Shown here in pieces: positions 1 to 7,371 of a stretch of 12,015 bases of DNA. Positions within the stretch are counted from its first letter, which is position 1, and the number at the start of each line of letters is the position of its first letter. The position numbers and the translations under genes were made by a program. The DNA lies in assembly GCA_003646045.1 (NCBI GenBank), contig QNDV01000035.1, positions 1 through 12,015 of the forward strand, read 5' to 3'. The stretch comes from a bacterium. GTDB taxonomy: Bacteria > Krumholzibacteriota > Krumholzibacteria > LZORAL124-64-63. The notes under the pieces were generated by a model. The model was not told the origin of the DNA, ran no database searches, and saw only the letters and a program-made list of their open reading frames with translations.

Positions 1-1071
1 ACGGGTGTGTCGCCGCTCGTAGATGATGCCCACCAGCAGGAAGAGCGCGCCGGTGGAAAGACCGTGGGCCAGCATCTGGAACAGACTGCCCGCCACCGCG
101 ACCGCATCGAGACTGAACAGCCCCAACACCACGAAACCCAGGTGACTGACCGACGAGTAGGCCACCAGTTTCTTGATATCCGGTTGCACCATGGCCACCA
201 GGGCACCGTAGATGATGCCGATCACCGCCAGGACACTCATGAGCGGGGCAAAGGCCTCGACACCGGCGGGAAAGAGTGGCAGAGCGAAGCGCAACATGCC
301 GTAGGTACCCATCTTCAGCAGGACGCCGGCCAGGATCACGCTACCCGCCGTGGGCGCCTCGACGTGGGCATCTGGCAGCCAGGTGTGCAGCGGGAAAACC
401 GGCACCTTGATGGCGAAGGCCAGAATGAAAGCCGCGAACAGCCACAGTTGCACGTCCCGCGCCAGATCCAGCGTCAGGAAGGCGTCCAGCGCCATGCTGC
501 CGGCCTGGAAATACATGTAGAGGATACCCACCAGCATGAACACCGAGCCGACCATGGTGAAGATGAAGAATTTCACCGCGGCGTAGATCCGGCGCTTGCC
601 CCCCCAGATCCCGATTATGAAGTACATGGGGATGAGCATGGCTTCCCAGAAGACGTAGAACAGCAGCATGTCCCGGGCAAAGAAAGTGCCCAACATGGCC
701 GCCTGCAGCAGCAACACGAAGCCCATGAAGTCCGCCACGCGATCGTCCACCGCCTTCCAGGTGGACAGTATGACCAGGGGGCCGAGCAACGTAGTCAACA
801 TGACCAGCACCAGGCTGATGCCATCCATGCCCAGGTGATAACTGATCCGGCCGTTGAAGAGCCAGGCCACGTTCTCCACGAACTGGTCGGTGCCGCTGCC
901 TGGTTCGTAATGGAACCACAAGTGCAGTGAGAGCACGAAGTCGACCAGCGCTACCGCCAGGGCCATGACCCGTGCCACGGCGGCCCGACGGAAGACAGTC
1001 CAGATCGCCAAGGCACCCAATACGGGTACAAAGGTGACCCAGGTCAGTATGTGATCGGTGATGAGCGACAA
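1..1071 (-). CDS. nuoM: NADH-quinone oxidoreductase subunit M (NuoM), partial, 3' end outside window
   Basis: NuoM is one of the three antiporter-like proton-pumping subunits of the complex I membrane arm. I translated 357 uninterrupted codons from position 1071 to the left edge. NuoM proteins are usually about 500 residues, so about 70% is present. The key residues of the family are visible: the TM5 glutamate E143 in FYVFWEAMLIPMYF, lysine K222 in FAIKVPVFPLHTWLPDAH, and lysine K253 in LLKMGTYGM. The sequence HVEAPTAGSVILAGVLLKM is the NuoM type, as opposed to NuoL (PTPVSALIHAATMV). No ATG or GTG lies at the 5' end. A TTG at 1071 follows a strong AGGAGGG at a suitable distance, and the residues after it (SLITDHILTWVTFVPVLGAL) match a NuoM N-terminus, so TTG is the likely start. 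It begins 12 nt after the nuoL stop. Identity is near certain; the start is an inference. Confidence 0.96.
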   Translation of the reverse strand, partial: MSLITDHILTWVTFVPVLGALAIWTVFRRAAVARVMALAVALVDFVLSLHLWFHYEPGSGTDQFVENVAWLFNGRISYHLGMDGISLVLVMLTTLLGPLVILSTWKAVDDRVADFMGFVLLLQAAMLGTFFARDMLLFYVFWEAMLIPMYFIIGIWGGKRRIYAAVKFFIFTMVGSVFMLVGILYMYFQAGSMALDAFLTLDLARDVQLWLFAAFILAFAIKVPVFPLHTWLPDAHVEAPTAGSVILAGVLLKMGTYGMLRFALPLFPAGVEAFAPLMSVLAVIGIIYGALVAMVQPDIKKLVAYSSVSHLGFVVLGLFSLDAVAVAGSLFQMLAHGLSTGALFLLVGIIYERRHTR

Positions 1072-1078
1072 ACCAACG

Positions 1079-1085
1079 CCCTCCT
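1079..1085 (-). promoter_or_regulatory. Ribosome binding site deciding the TTG start of nuoM
   Basis: AGGAGGG lies 8 nt (measured from its GGAGG core) upstream of the TTG at 1071 and overlaps the nuoL stop codon TAG. No ATG or GTG in frame competes, so this site is the main support for a TTG start. The overlap with the nuoL stop suggests translational coupling. Confidence 0.7.
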
Positions 1086-3117
1086 AGCGGGAGAAAACGA
1101 GGTAGAGTACGAAAACCGACATGCCGATGGTGATGGACCACGCATAGAACCGGACCATGCCGTTCTGGAACAGGCGCAGCAGCGAAGCGATGATCGCCAC
1201 TACCAGGGCCGTGCCGTTTACCAGCAGGCCATCGATGAGTCCCGCATCCACGCCCTTCCAGAGCACGGTGCGGCTGAAGCGGAAGCCGGGCCGGATGAAC
1301 GTGCCCTCGTAGGCCTCGTCCACGTAGTATTTGTTCTCCAGCACCTTGTGGAAGAAACCGCCCCCCAGGCCACGGGCCGCCGCGGCCACACCCAGTCGCC
1401 GGTTGTAGACGAACCAGCCCAGCACCAGACCCAGTAGCCCCCAGGCCAGGGAGGCCAGGGCCAGGACCCACTCCATGGTGGTGTCATGGACCGCTGCACC
1501 CCCGGCGTGACCGGTCTGGACCGCGTGGGCGGTGGCATCGATGGCCGCGACCCCGCTATGCACTTCCGTGATGTGGCCGCCAGACCCTGCCGCCGCGGCG
1601 AATACCGGCTCCAGCCACTGCTCGAAGTGGGCCAGTCCCCCCATGAAGTGGGGAATCCCGATCCAGCCGCCCACCAGCGACAGAACTGCCAGGACGACCA
1701 GGGGCACGGTCATGGTCGCCGGCGATTCGTGGATGTGGCTCTGGACTTCGGCGCTGGCCCGGTTGCGACCGAAGAAGGTCAGCGATATCAGACGCGCCAT
1801 GTAGAACGCCGTCAGCCCCGCCGCCACGAACCCGATGACCCACAGCACGGTGTTGCCGCTGCTCCAGGTCTTCCAGAGGATCTCGTCCTTGGAGAAGAAA
1901 CCGGCAAACGGGAAGATGCCCGCCAGGGCCAGGGTCCCCACCGCGAAGGTCCACCAGGTGACGGGCAGTTTCGATCTCAGACCGCCCATGATCCGCATAT
2001 CCTGCTCATTGCTCATGGCGTGGATCACCGAACCGGAACCCAGGAACAGCAGGGCCTTGAAAAAGGCGTGGGTCATGACATGGAAGATACCCATGGCGAA
2101 GGCGCCCACCCCGCAGGCCAGCATCATGTAGCCCAGCTGGCTGACGGTGGAGTAGGCCAACACCTTCTTGATATCGTTCTGGGTCAGGGCGATGGTGCTG
2201 GCGAAGATGGCCGTAACGGCACCGACGGCCGCCACCACCGCCATGGCCGTGGGCGAGAGAACGAACAGGAAGTTCGTGCGAACCACCATGTAGACACCAG
2301 CGGTGACCATGGTTGCGGCATGGATCAGGGCCGACACCGGCGTGGGCCCGGCCATGGCGTCGGGCAGCCAGATGTACAGCGGGATCTGGGCCGACTTGCC
2401 GGTGGCCCCCACGAAGAGCAGCAGGCAGATGGCCGTGGCCACCGGCGCCAGGATACCGGCGTGGCTTTGCAGGGTGGCGAAGGAATACAAGCCCTCACCC
2501 TCGTGCAGGTGGGGCAACAGGGTGGTCCCGATGAGGAACATGCCCAACAGGAAGCCGAAGTCGCCGATCCGGTTCACCACGAAGGCCTTCTTGCCCGCCG
2601 CGGCGTTGGCTTCGTCGTTGAACCAGAAGCTGATCAGCAGGTAGGAACAAAGGCCCACGCCTTCCCAGCCCACGAAGAGCATGGGCAGGTTCTCCCCCAG
2701 CACCAGGGTCATCATGGCGAAGATGAACAGGTTCATGTAGGTGAAGAACCGGCTGAAGCCCTCGTCGTGGGCCATATAGCCCAGACTGTAGACATGGATC
2801 AGGAAACCCACACCGGTAACGACCAGGGCCATCACCGCACTGAGCTGGTCCATGGCGAAAGCCAGGTCGACCCGGAAATTCCCGAATGCCATCCAGGTGG
2901 CCAGGGTGTCCGTTACCCGGCGCTGCTCCGCCTCCATGCCCACCAGTCTCAGGAACACCACCACCGACAGGGCGAAACTGACACCCACCGCGGCACAGGC
3001 CAGCAGACCGGACAGGCGCCGGGACAGGCGACGGTTCAGCAGTCCGTTCACCGCCGCACCCAGCAGGGGTACGATCACGATCCAGCGCAGCAGGACTTCG
3101 TTGACGTGGCTCTCCAC
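1084..3117 (-). CDS. nuoL: NADH-quinone oxidoreductase subunit L (NuoL)
   Basis: NuoL is the distal antiporter-like proton-pumping subunit; its C-terminal lateral helix lies along the membrane arm. The protein has 677 residues, against about 613 in E. coli. Visible family residues are E152 in VGWEGVGLCSYLLISFWF, K241 in GKSAQIPLYIWLPDAMAGPT, K354 in HAFFKALLFLGSGSVIHA and K410 in FPFAGFFSKDEILW. The C-terminal part (about 550-677) contains KVLENKYYVDEAYE and the long lateral-helix region, ending in a hydrophobic segment (about 658-675). Residues about 507-546 form a loop rich in Ala, Gly and His that accounts for part of the extra length. The only plausible start is GTG at 3117, preceded by GGAG inside the end of nuoK; the next Met (residue 61) would remove the first helices. 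It starts 4 nt after nuoK. MrpA/D antiporters share the fold, but the surrounding nuo genes exclude them. Confidence 0.98.
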   Translation of the reverse strand: MESHVNEVLLRWIVIVPLLGAAVNGLLNRRLSRRLSGLLACAAVGVSFALSVVVFLRLVGMEAEQRRVTDTLATWMAFGNFRVDLAFAMDQLSAVMALVVTGVGFLIHVYSLGYMAHDEGFSRFFTYMNLFIFAMMTLVLGENLPMLFVGWEGVGLCSYLLISFWFNDEANAAAGKKAFVVNRIGDFGFLLGMFLIGTTLLPHLHEGEGLYSFATLQSHAGILAPVATAICLLLFVGATGKSAQIPLYIWLPDAMAGPTPVSALIHAATMVTAGVYMVVRTNFLFVLSPTAMAVVAAVGAVTAIFASTIALTQNDIKKVLAYSTVSQLGYMMLACGVGAFAMGIFHVMTHAFFKALLFLGSGSVIHAMSNEQDMRIMGGLRSKLPVTWWTFAVGTLALAGIFPFAGFFSKDEILWKTWSSGNTVLWVIGFVAAGLTAFYMARLISLTFFGRNRASAEVQSHIHESPATMTVPLVVLAVLSLVGGWIGIPHFMGGLAHFEQWLEPVFAAAAGSGGHITEVHSGVAAIDATAHAVQTGHAGGAAVHDTTMEWVLALASLAWGLLGLVLGWFVYNRRLGVAAAARGLGGGFFHKVLENKYYVDEAYEGTFIRPGFRFSRTVLWKGVDAGLIDGLLVNGTALVVAIIASLLRLFQNGMVRFYAWSITIGMSVFVLYLVFSR

Positions 3118-3121
3118 AGCG

Positions 3122-3427
3122 CTACTCCATCAGGGCTTTGAGGTCATCAACATTGACGGTGCGGCGCCGGCGGAAGATCTCCACCAGAATCGCCAGACCG
3201 ATGGCCGCTTCGGCAGCCGCGACCGCGAAATTCATCAGTACGAAGATGTGCCCGCCGGCGTCGCCGTGCAGACGACTGAAGGCTGCGAACACTATATTCA
3301 CCGCGCACAGCATCAACTCGATGCACATGAGCATTATCAGCGCGTTGCGGCGCACGATGAAACCGGTCATGCCGGTCAGAAAGAGCACGCCCGCCAGGGC
3401 CAGGTAATGGGTAAGTGTCACTTCCAT
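3122..3427 (-). CDS. nuoK: NADH-quinone oxidoreductase subunit K (NuoK)
   Basis: NuoK is a small three-helix membrane subunit (MrpC/ND4L homologue) that forms part of the proton path at the joint between NuoH and NuoN. The 101 residues match the family length. The two membrane glutamates essential in E. coli NuoK (E36, E72) correspond to E37 in LMCIELMLCAVNIVF and E73 in AVAAAEAAIGLAILVEIF. RRNALIMLMCIELM after helix 1 and the basic RRRRTVNVDDL tail are typical. The ATG at 3427 is preceded by GAGGA at about 8 nt, and the reading frame overlaps the end of nuoJ by 10 nt, which indicates coupled translation. Confidence 0.98.
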   Translation of the reverse strand: MEVTLTHYLALAGVLFLTGMTGFIVRRNALIMLMCIELMLCAVNIVFAAFSRLHGDAGGHIFVLMNFAVAAAEAAIGLAILVEIFRRRRTVNVDDLKALME

Positions 3428-3939
3428 GGCAGCTTCCTCTCGTCCTTGCCCACTGCCAACGCGCCGATGATCGCGACCAGCAGCACGATGGATATCAACT
3501 CGAAGGCCAGCACGTATCGTCCCAGCAGCAACCCGGCGATATGCTCGGGACCGCCGAAGCCGGCTGCCGGGGCCGGGCCCAGTCCGCTGGTGCCGCTTTC
3601 ACGGAACCAACCCGCCAACAGGACGATCACCGCCGCCGGCGGCAGAGCCACCGCCGGCCAGAGTGGCAGTCGCAGCAACCGGCGCTCGTCCGCCAGGGTC
3701 GGCTCCTGCAGCATCATGATCACGAACAGGAAAAGGACCATGATGGCCCCGGCGTACACCAGGACCTGCATCACGGCCAGGAAAGGCGCGTCCAGCGCGG
3801 CAAAAATACCGGCCGCGTTGATGAACGCGAAAACCAGCCAGACGGCTGACACCACGGCGTTGCGCTGCAGGACGGTCATCAGTCCGCCCAGGACCATCAG
3901 GCCACCGCAGAACCAGAACAGGAAACCTTCCATCGTCAA
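3418..3939 (-). CDS. nuoJ: NADH-quinone oxidoreductase subunit J (NuoJ)
   Basis: NuoJ (ND6 homologue) is a five-helix membrane subunit whose third helix takes part in coupling quinone reduction to proton transfer. The hallmark segment QVLVYAGAIMVLFLFVIMML is present at about residues 58-77. A Pro/Gly-rich loop (about 113-130) and a final helix (about 142-162) follow. The 171-173 residues are in the normal range. The start is ambiguous. A TTG at 3939 has GGAGG at 7 nt, whereas the ATG two codons downstream (3933, reading MEGFLFWFCGG, which resembles the E. coli N-terminus MEFAFYICG) has the same site at 13 nt. I list the TTG on spacing grounds; the protein differs by only two residues. The 3' end overlaps nuoK by 10 nt. 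Confidence 0.96.
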   Translation of the reverse strand: MTMEGFLFWFCGGLMVLGGLMTVLQRNAVVSAVWLVFAFINAAGIFAALDAPFLAVMQVLVYAGAIMVLFLFVIMMLQEPTLADERRLLRLPLWPAVALPPAAVIVLLAGWFRESGTSGLGPAPAAGFGGPEHIAGLLLGRYVLAFELISIVLLVAIIGALAVGKDERKLPWK

Positions 3940-3945
3940 AACAAA

Positions 3946-3952
3946 CCCTCCC
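3946..3952 (-). promoter_or_regulatory. Ribosome binding site of nuoJ
   Basis: GGGAGGG lies between the nuoI stop and nuoJ. Its GGAGG core is 7 nt from a TTG at 3939 and 13 nt from the ATG at 3933. Spacing favours the TTG, while codon preference favours the ATG. Confidence 0.55.
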
Positions 3953-3955
3953 GGG

Positions 3956-4462
3956 TCACAGGGTCCCGTCGGTGTCGTTGGTCAGCAGGAACTCCTTGCC
4001 CACCAGGAAACTGGCGCGGCTGTCCGCCGCTATTTCGTAGATGCCCGTATCCAGGCGAATCGCATCGCAGGGGCAGGCTTCCTCGCAAAGGCCGCAGTAG
4101 ACGCACCGGAGCAGGTCGATGTCGAAGGAAGCGGGGTACTTCTCGATCGCCGGATCGGGGTGCTCGGCCGCCACGATGGTTATGCAGTCCGCCGGGCAGT
4201 AGGTCGAGCACATCTGACAGGCAACGCAACGCGGCGAGCCGTCTTCGCGCTGCATGAGGCGGTGACGGCCCCGGAAGCGTTCGCCGTAGACGTGCTTCTC
4301 TTCCGGGTACTGTCGCGTGGGCATCTCCCCCGTGTGGAGGATGTTGTGAATGAGGTGACCGATGGTTACACCCAGTCCGCGGACCACCTCCCACAGATAG
4401 ATGGAGTCGCGGAATCCGAGTTTCTTGTCACCGCTGCCCTTGGGCAATCCTTCGAAGCTCAT
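3956..4462 (-). CDS. nuoI: NADH-quinone oxidoreductase subunit I (NuoI), two [4Fe-4S] ferredoxin-type
   Basis: NuoI carries clusters N6a and N6b, which pass electrons from NuoG to cluster N2 in NuoB within the connecting arm. Two ferredoxin motifs are intact: C79-C82-C85-C89 (CVACQMCSTYCPADC) and C120-C123-C126-C130 (CVYCGLCEEACPCDA). Both have the C-x2-C-x2-C-x3-CP spacing. The family segment GRHRLMQREDGSPRC precedes the first motif. With the ATG at 4462 (MSFEGLPKGSG) the protein has 168 residues, typical for NuoI. This start has GGGGAG 4 nt upstream. Alternatives are an ATG at 4483 with no clear ribosome site, and a GTG at 4510 that would give 184 residues and shorten the upstream spacer to 28 nt. 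The stop is 16 nt before nuoJ. Identity is certain; the start is moderately sure. Confidence 0.96.
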   Translation of the reverse strand: MSFEGLPKGSGDKKLGFRDSIYLWEVVRGLGVTIGHLIHNILHTGEMPTRQYPEEKHVYGERFRGRHRLMQREDGSPRCVACQMCSTYCPADCITIVAAEHPDPAIEKYPASFDIDLLRCVYCGLCEEACPCDAIRLDTGIYEIAADSRASFLVGKEFLLTNDTDGTL

Positions 4463-4538
4463 GACACTCCCCGCATCGAGCATATATTTCGTCCGGCTGC
4501 CGCCGGCCACGTCATGGGTCCCATGGGACCGCGTACGG
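4463..4538 (-). other. nuoH-nuoI spacer with a 14-bp perfect palindrome and a second hairpin
   Basis: This 76-nt interval is the longest between two genes in the cluster. It contains the perfect palindrome GGTCCCATGGGACC (4517-4530), which begins 8 nt after the nuoH stop. A GC-rich stem-loop follows at 4493-4506 (CCGGC, loop GGCA, GCCGG on the minus strand), and then a short AT-rich run (about 4479-4489). The palindrome can pair as RNA or serve as a dyad site in DNA. No U-tract follows either element, so it does not look like an intrinsic terminator. Part of the interval may encode an extended NuoI N-terminus if GTG 4510 is used. Confidence 0.45.
4467..4472 (-). promoter_or_regulatory. Ribosome binding site supporting the nuoI start at 4462
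   Basis: GGGGAG precedes the ATG at 4462 by 4 nt. The upstream candidates at 4483 and 4510 lack a comparable purine-rich site, so this motif is the reason for choosing the shorter protein. Confidence 0.5.
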
Positions 4539-5810
4539 TCAAACGAGCGCCATCACCACCGCGGTGACGACAATATTGGCCAGCCCCAGGGGGAGCATGA
4601 CCTTCCAGCCCAGGTGCATCAGCTGGTCGTAGCGGAACCGGGGCAGGGTCCAGCGGACCCAGATGAACAGCCAGGCGAAGAAAACCAGTTTGGCCACGAA
4701 CATGCCCACCTGGAAAAACGTCGCCACCAGGTCCGCCCCCGCCGGGCCGATGGCCCAGGGCCGCAGCGCCAGACCGCCGACGGCCGCCAGGGCCAGTGCC
4801 AGCCAGAAAAGCACACCCAGCACCGGCTCACGATCCCTGGCATCACCGAACTTGTTCTTCTCGCGCTGTACGCGGCGCAGGAAAAGAAGCGCGATGAGCA
4901 CCGAGGCCAGCACGACCGCCACCAGTTTGATAGTCAGCAGCAGACCGGCGTGGGCTTCGATTACCGGTCGCGGCAGCCACGGGATCTGGTAACCGCCGAA
5001 GTAGAGGGTCGCGATAAGCGCGGCGCCGATGACCATGTGTGCGTACTCGGCCATGAAGAACAGGGCGAACTTCATGGAGCTGTACTCCAGGTGGTAACCC
5101 GCCACGATCTCCGACTCCCCCTCCGGCAGGTCGAAAGGATTGCGGTTGGTCTCGGCGAAAACCGCCACGATGAACAGGATGAACCCCAGCGGTTGCACCA
5201 CCACGCCCCATTTGGGCAGGAAGCCCCAGAGCAGCTCGCCCTGGCCCGCTACCATGTCCGTCAGGCGCAGACTCGAGAAGACCATGATCAGGCCCATGAG
5301 GGCCAGACCCATGACGATCTCGTAGCTGATCATCTGGGCCGTGGCGCGGATGCCGCCGAGGAAGGTGAACTTGTTGTTGGCGGCCCAGCCCGCCATGACC
5401 ACGCCGTAGGTACCCAGGCTGGCCACGGCCAGTACGTAGAGAATGCCCACGTCGAGATCCGCCACCACCAGCCCCACCTTCCGTCCCGCCACCGTCAGGT
5501 GGTCACCGAAGGGAATCACGGCGTAGGTGGTCAAAGCGACGCTGAAGACGATCCACGGGGCCAGGTTGTAGAAGGCACGGTGCCGATGGGTGGGCTCGAT
5601 ATCCTCCTTGAACATCAGCTTCAGGACATCCGCGATGGGATGTACCAGACCGGCCAGGCGCACACCGCCGATGGCGGCCCGGTTGGGGCCGGTGCGGTCC
5701 TGGATGAAGGCCGCTCCCTTGCGTTCCGCCCAGATCAGCACCACCACCATGATCATGATGAGCGCGATCATGTAGACGCACTTGGCCAGGATTTCCAGCA
5801 CGAGCTCCAT
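4539..5810 (-). CDS. nuoH: NADH-quinone oxidoreductase subunit H (NuoH), long form
   Basis: NuoH (ND1 homologue) anchors the connecting arm to the membrane and forms most of the quinone chamber and the start of the proton-coupling axis. Family motifs are present: AERKGAAFIQDRTGPNR (28-44), the acidic loop AETNRNPFDLPEGESE (219-234) followed by EYSSMKFALFFMAEY (242-256), and the C-terminal WTLPRFRYDQLMHLGWK (387-403). At 423 residues it is about 100 longer than E. coli NuoH (325). The excess is concentrated between TLYFGGY (about 268-274) and FFQVGMFVAKLVFF (365-378), where two extra hydrophobic segments appear (about 290-311 and 330-350), joined by a charged loop (RRVQREKNKFGDARDRE). The ATG at 5810 shares one base with the nuoG stop (TGATG), and GGAGGAG lies upstream, so translation is coupled. 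Confidence 0.97.
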   Translation of the reverse strand: MELVLEILAKCVYMIALIMIMVVVLIWAERKGAAFIQDRTGPNRAAIGGVRLAGLVHPIADVLKLMFKEDIEPTHRHRAFYNLAPWIVFSVALTTYAVIPFGDHLTVAGRKVGLVVADLDVGILYVLAVASLGTYGVVMAGWAANNKFTFLGGIRATAQMISYEIVMGLALMGLIMVFSSLRLTDMVAGQGELLWGFLPKWGVVVQPLGFILFIVAVFAETNRNPFDLPEGESEIVAGYHLEYSSMKFALFFMAEYAHMVIGAALIATLYFGGYQIPWLPRPVIEAHAGLLLTIKLVAVVLASVLIALLFLRRVQREKNKFGDARDREPVLGVLFWLALALAAVGGLALRPWAIGPAGADLVATFFQVGMFVAKLVFFAWLFIWVRWTLPRFRYDQLMHLGWKVMLPLGLANIVVTAVVMALV

Positions 5811-7366
5811 CAGGCGTCTCCTCCGGCTGCGGGACCCGCGGCTTCCCGGGGCACCAGGCCGCCGGCGGGCAGATTGTCCAGATGTTCCAGGTGTTCCAGA
5901 TCCAGGGCCTGCGCCAACTCGCCACGCAGCTCCCGCAGGCTGCCGGGGTGGGGCTGGTCCAGGCCGGAGAGTACCTCGCCCAGGACCCGCCAGTCGTCGC
6001 GGGCCTGGCCGGTACGAACCACCGCCTGGAGAAAGCGCTGGAACCGGCCCTGTCGATTGACGAAAATGCCTGCCTTCTCGGCCCAGGCCGCTCCGGGCAG
6101 CACCAACCGGGCCGCCCCGGCGGTGGCACGGTCATGGGTGCCCAGGAAAACCGTATCGGCGGCGCGCAGGGCTTCGCCCACCACTGCCACGTCACCGGGC
6201 TCGCCCCCGGCCACCAGCACGGTGGCGCCAGCCGAGGCAATCCGGTTTGCCAGTTCGGCACCCGGCAACTCTTCGATTCCCAGCAGGGCCAGCCCGGCCC
6301 GGTTCGGGGCGCGGTCTCCGTCCAGCAGCAGGCTGTCGCCGTCGCCACGGTCCGCCTCGGCGGGACCGGCTACCAGGCCGGCGCCCTTGGCCTCGGCCAG
6401 GCGTTTCAGCAGGTGGAGTTCCTCCAGGCTGCAGTGGGGCGAGGCCACCACCAGTCCCAGGCCGGCAGCCATCCTGGCGGCGAATGCCTGTCCCGCCGTG
6501 GCCCAGTCCGTGTCCGCCCCTTCGAGACGTGGCGCGCCGAGGCGGTGCTCGTCGTGGACGTCCTTGTAGAGCATGCGACCCTTGTCGCACATCCAGGCGC
6601 CGTTGACCGCGTCGTTGCGCCGCGGCTTGAGCCGGTAGACCCGACCCGCCTCGTGGTCGATACGCACGTTGCAACCGGTGGCACAGCCGGGGCAGATGCC
6701 GTCGGTTGGCTTGAGCATCCAGACCCGCTTCTCGAAGCGGAAGTCGCGGCTGGTCAGGGCGCCCACCGGGCAGATGTCCACAGTGTTCAAGCTGTAGTTG
6801 TTGTCCAGTTCCACTCCCGGCGCCACACCGATCTCGGCCCGGTCCCCGCGGTTGAAGATACCCATCTCGCCGGTACCGGTGACATCGGCGCAGAAGCGCA
6901 CGCAGCGGCTGCAAAGCACGCAGCGTTCCTTGTCCAGGATCACGTGGGGTCCGATGACCTGGGCCTTTTCCTTGTGGACCTTGTCCGCCTGTTCGACCTC
7001 GGCATCGTACAGACCGTAGATCATGTACTGGTCCTGCAGTCCGCACTCCCCAGCCTGGTCGCAGATGGGGCAGTCAACCGGGTGGTTGATGAGGTGCATT
7101 TCCAGGATCTGCTTGGCCGCCGCCCGCACCTTGTCGTTGCGCGTATGCACCACCATGCCGTCACGGACCATGGTATTGCAGGCGATGGTCAGCTTGGGCA
7201 TACCCTCCACCTCGACCTGGCACAGGCGGCAGACGCCGGCGATGGCCAGATCCGGGTGGTAGCAGAAATGAGGCAGGGCCTGGCCCCGCACGTCGGCGCA
7301 CGCATCGAAAAGCCGGGTTCCGTCGGGAACCTCGATCTCGGTGCCGTCGATGGTCAGCTTGGCCAT
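5810..7366 (-). CDS. nuoG: NADH-quinone oxidoreductase subunit G (NuoG), short form
   Basis: NuoG is the large Fe-S subunit of the NADH-oxidising module. Four cluster motifs are complete: the N1b [2Fe-2S] cysteines C35, C46, C49 and C63; the His-ligated N5 site H95, C99, C102 and C108; the N4 site C149, C152, C155 and C199; and the N7 site C224-x2-C227-x3-C231-x27-C259. The molybdopterin-oxidoreductase-like C-terminal domain is strongly reduced. The protein has 518 residues, against about 780 in Thermus and about 900 in E. coli. The terminal family signature (VLPGAAWAEKAGIFVNRQGRFQ, about 422-443, then DDW) is retained, so the loss is internal. I chose ATG 7366 because AGGAG lies 8 nt upstream; the GTG at 7375 would overlap that site. 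It starts 5 nt after nuoF and overlaps nuoH by 1 nt. Confidence 0.96.
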   Translation of the reverse strand: MAKLTIDGTEIEVPDGTRLFDACADVRGQALPHFCYHPDLAIAGVCRLCQVEVEGMPKLTIACNTMVRDGMVVHTRNDKVRAAAKQILEMHLINHPVDCPICDQAGECGLQDQYMIYGLYDAEVEQADKVHKEKAQVIGPHVILDKERCVLCSRCVRFCADVTGTGEMGIFNRGDRAEIGVAPGVELDNNYSLNTVDICPVGALTSRDFRFEKRVWMLKPTDGICPGCATGCNVRIDHEAGRVYRLKPRRNDAVNGAWMCDKGRMLYKDVHDEHRLGAPRLEGADTDWATAGQAFAARMAAGLGLVVASPHCSLEELHLLKRLAEAKGAGLVAGPAEADRGDGDSLLLDGDRAPNRAGLALLGIEELPGAELANRIASAGATVLVAGGEPGDVAVVGEALRAADTVFLGTHDRATAGAARLVLPGAAWAEKAGIFVNRQGRFQRFLQAVVRTGQARDDWRVLGEVLSGLDQPHPGSLRELRGELAQALDLEHLEHLDNLPAGGLVPREAAGPAAGGDA

Positions 7367-7371
7367 GCCGG

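Noticed and set aside
341..1471. 376-codon minus-strand frame across the nuoL end and nuoM
   Set aside because: It is out of frame with both nuoL and nuoM, whose own frames carry the catalytic motifs. Its Gly/Arg/His-rich translation is a frame shadow.
1486..3141. 551-codon plus-strand open frame opposite nuoL, and similar plus-strand frames at 7-930, 2852-4567, 5882-7639 and 7663-8928
   Set aside because: All are antisense shadows of nuo genes. The protein sequences are low-complexity HQGD- or RSPT-rich, with no family resemblance.
4463..4538. Internal promoter or terminator between nuoH and nuoI
   Set aside because: The TATATG-like run has no -35 box at 16-18 nt, and neither hairpin is followed by a U-tract. 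I keep the structures as unexplained instead.
4401..6569. 722-codon open frame on the plus strand opposite nuoI, nuoH and nuoG
   Set aside because: It crosses three well-supported genes on the other strand, and its composition is typical of antisense reading of GC-rich membrane genes. It shows no motif or plausible ribosome site.
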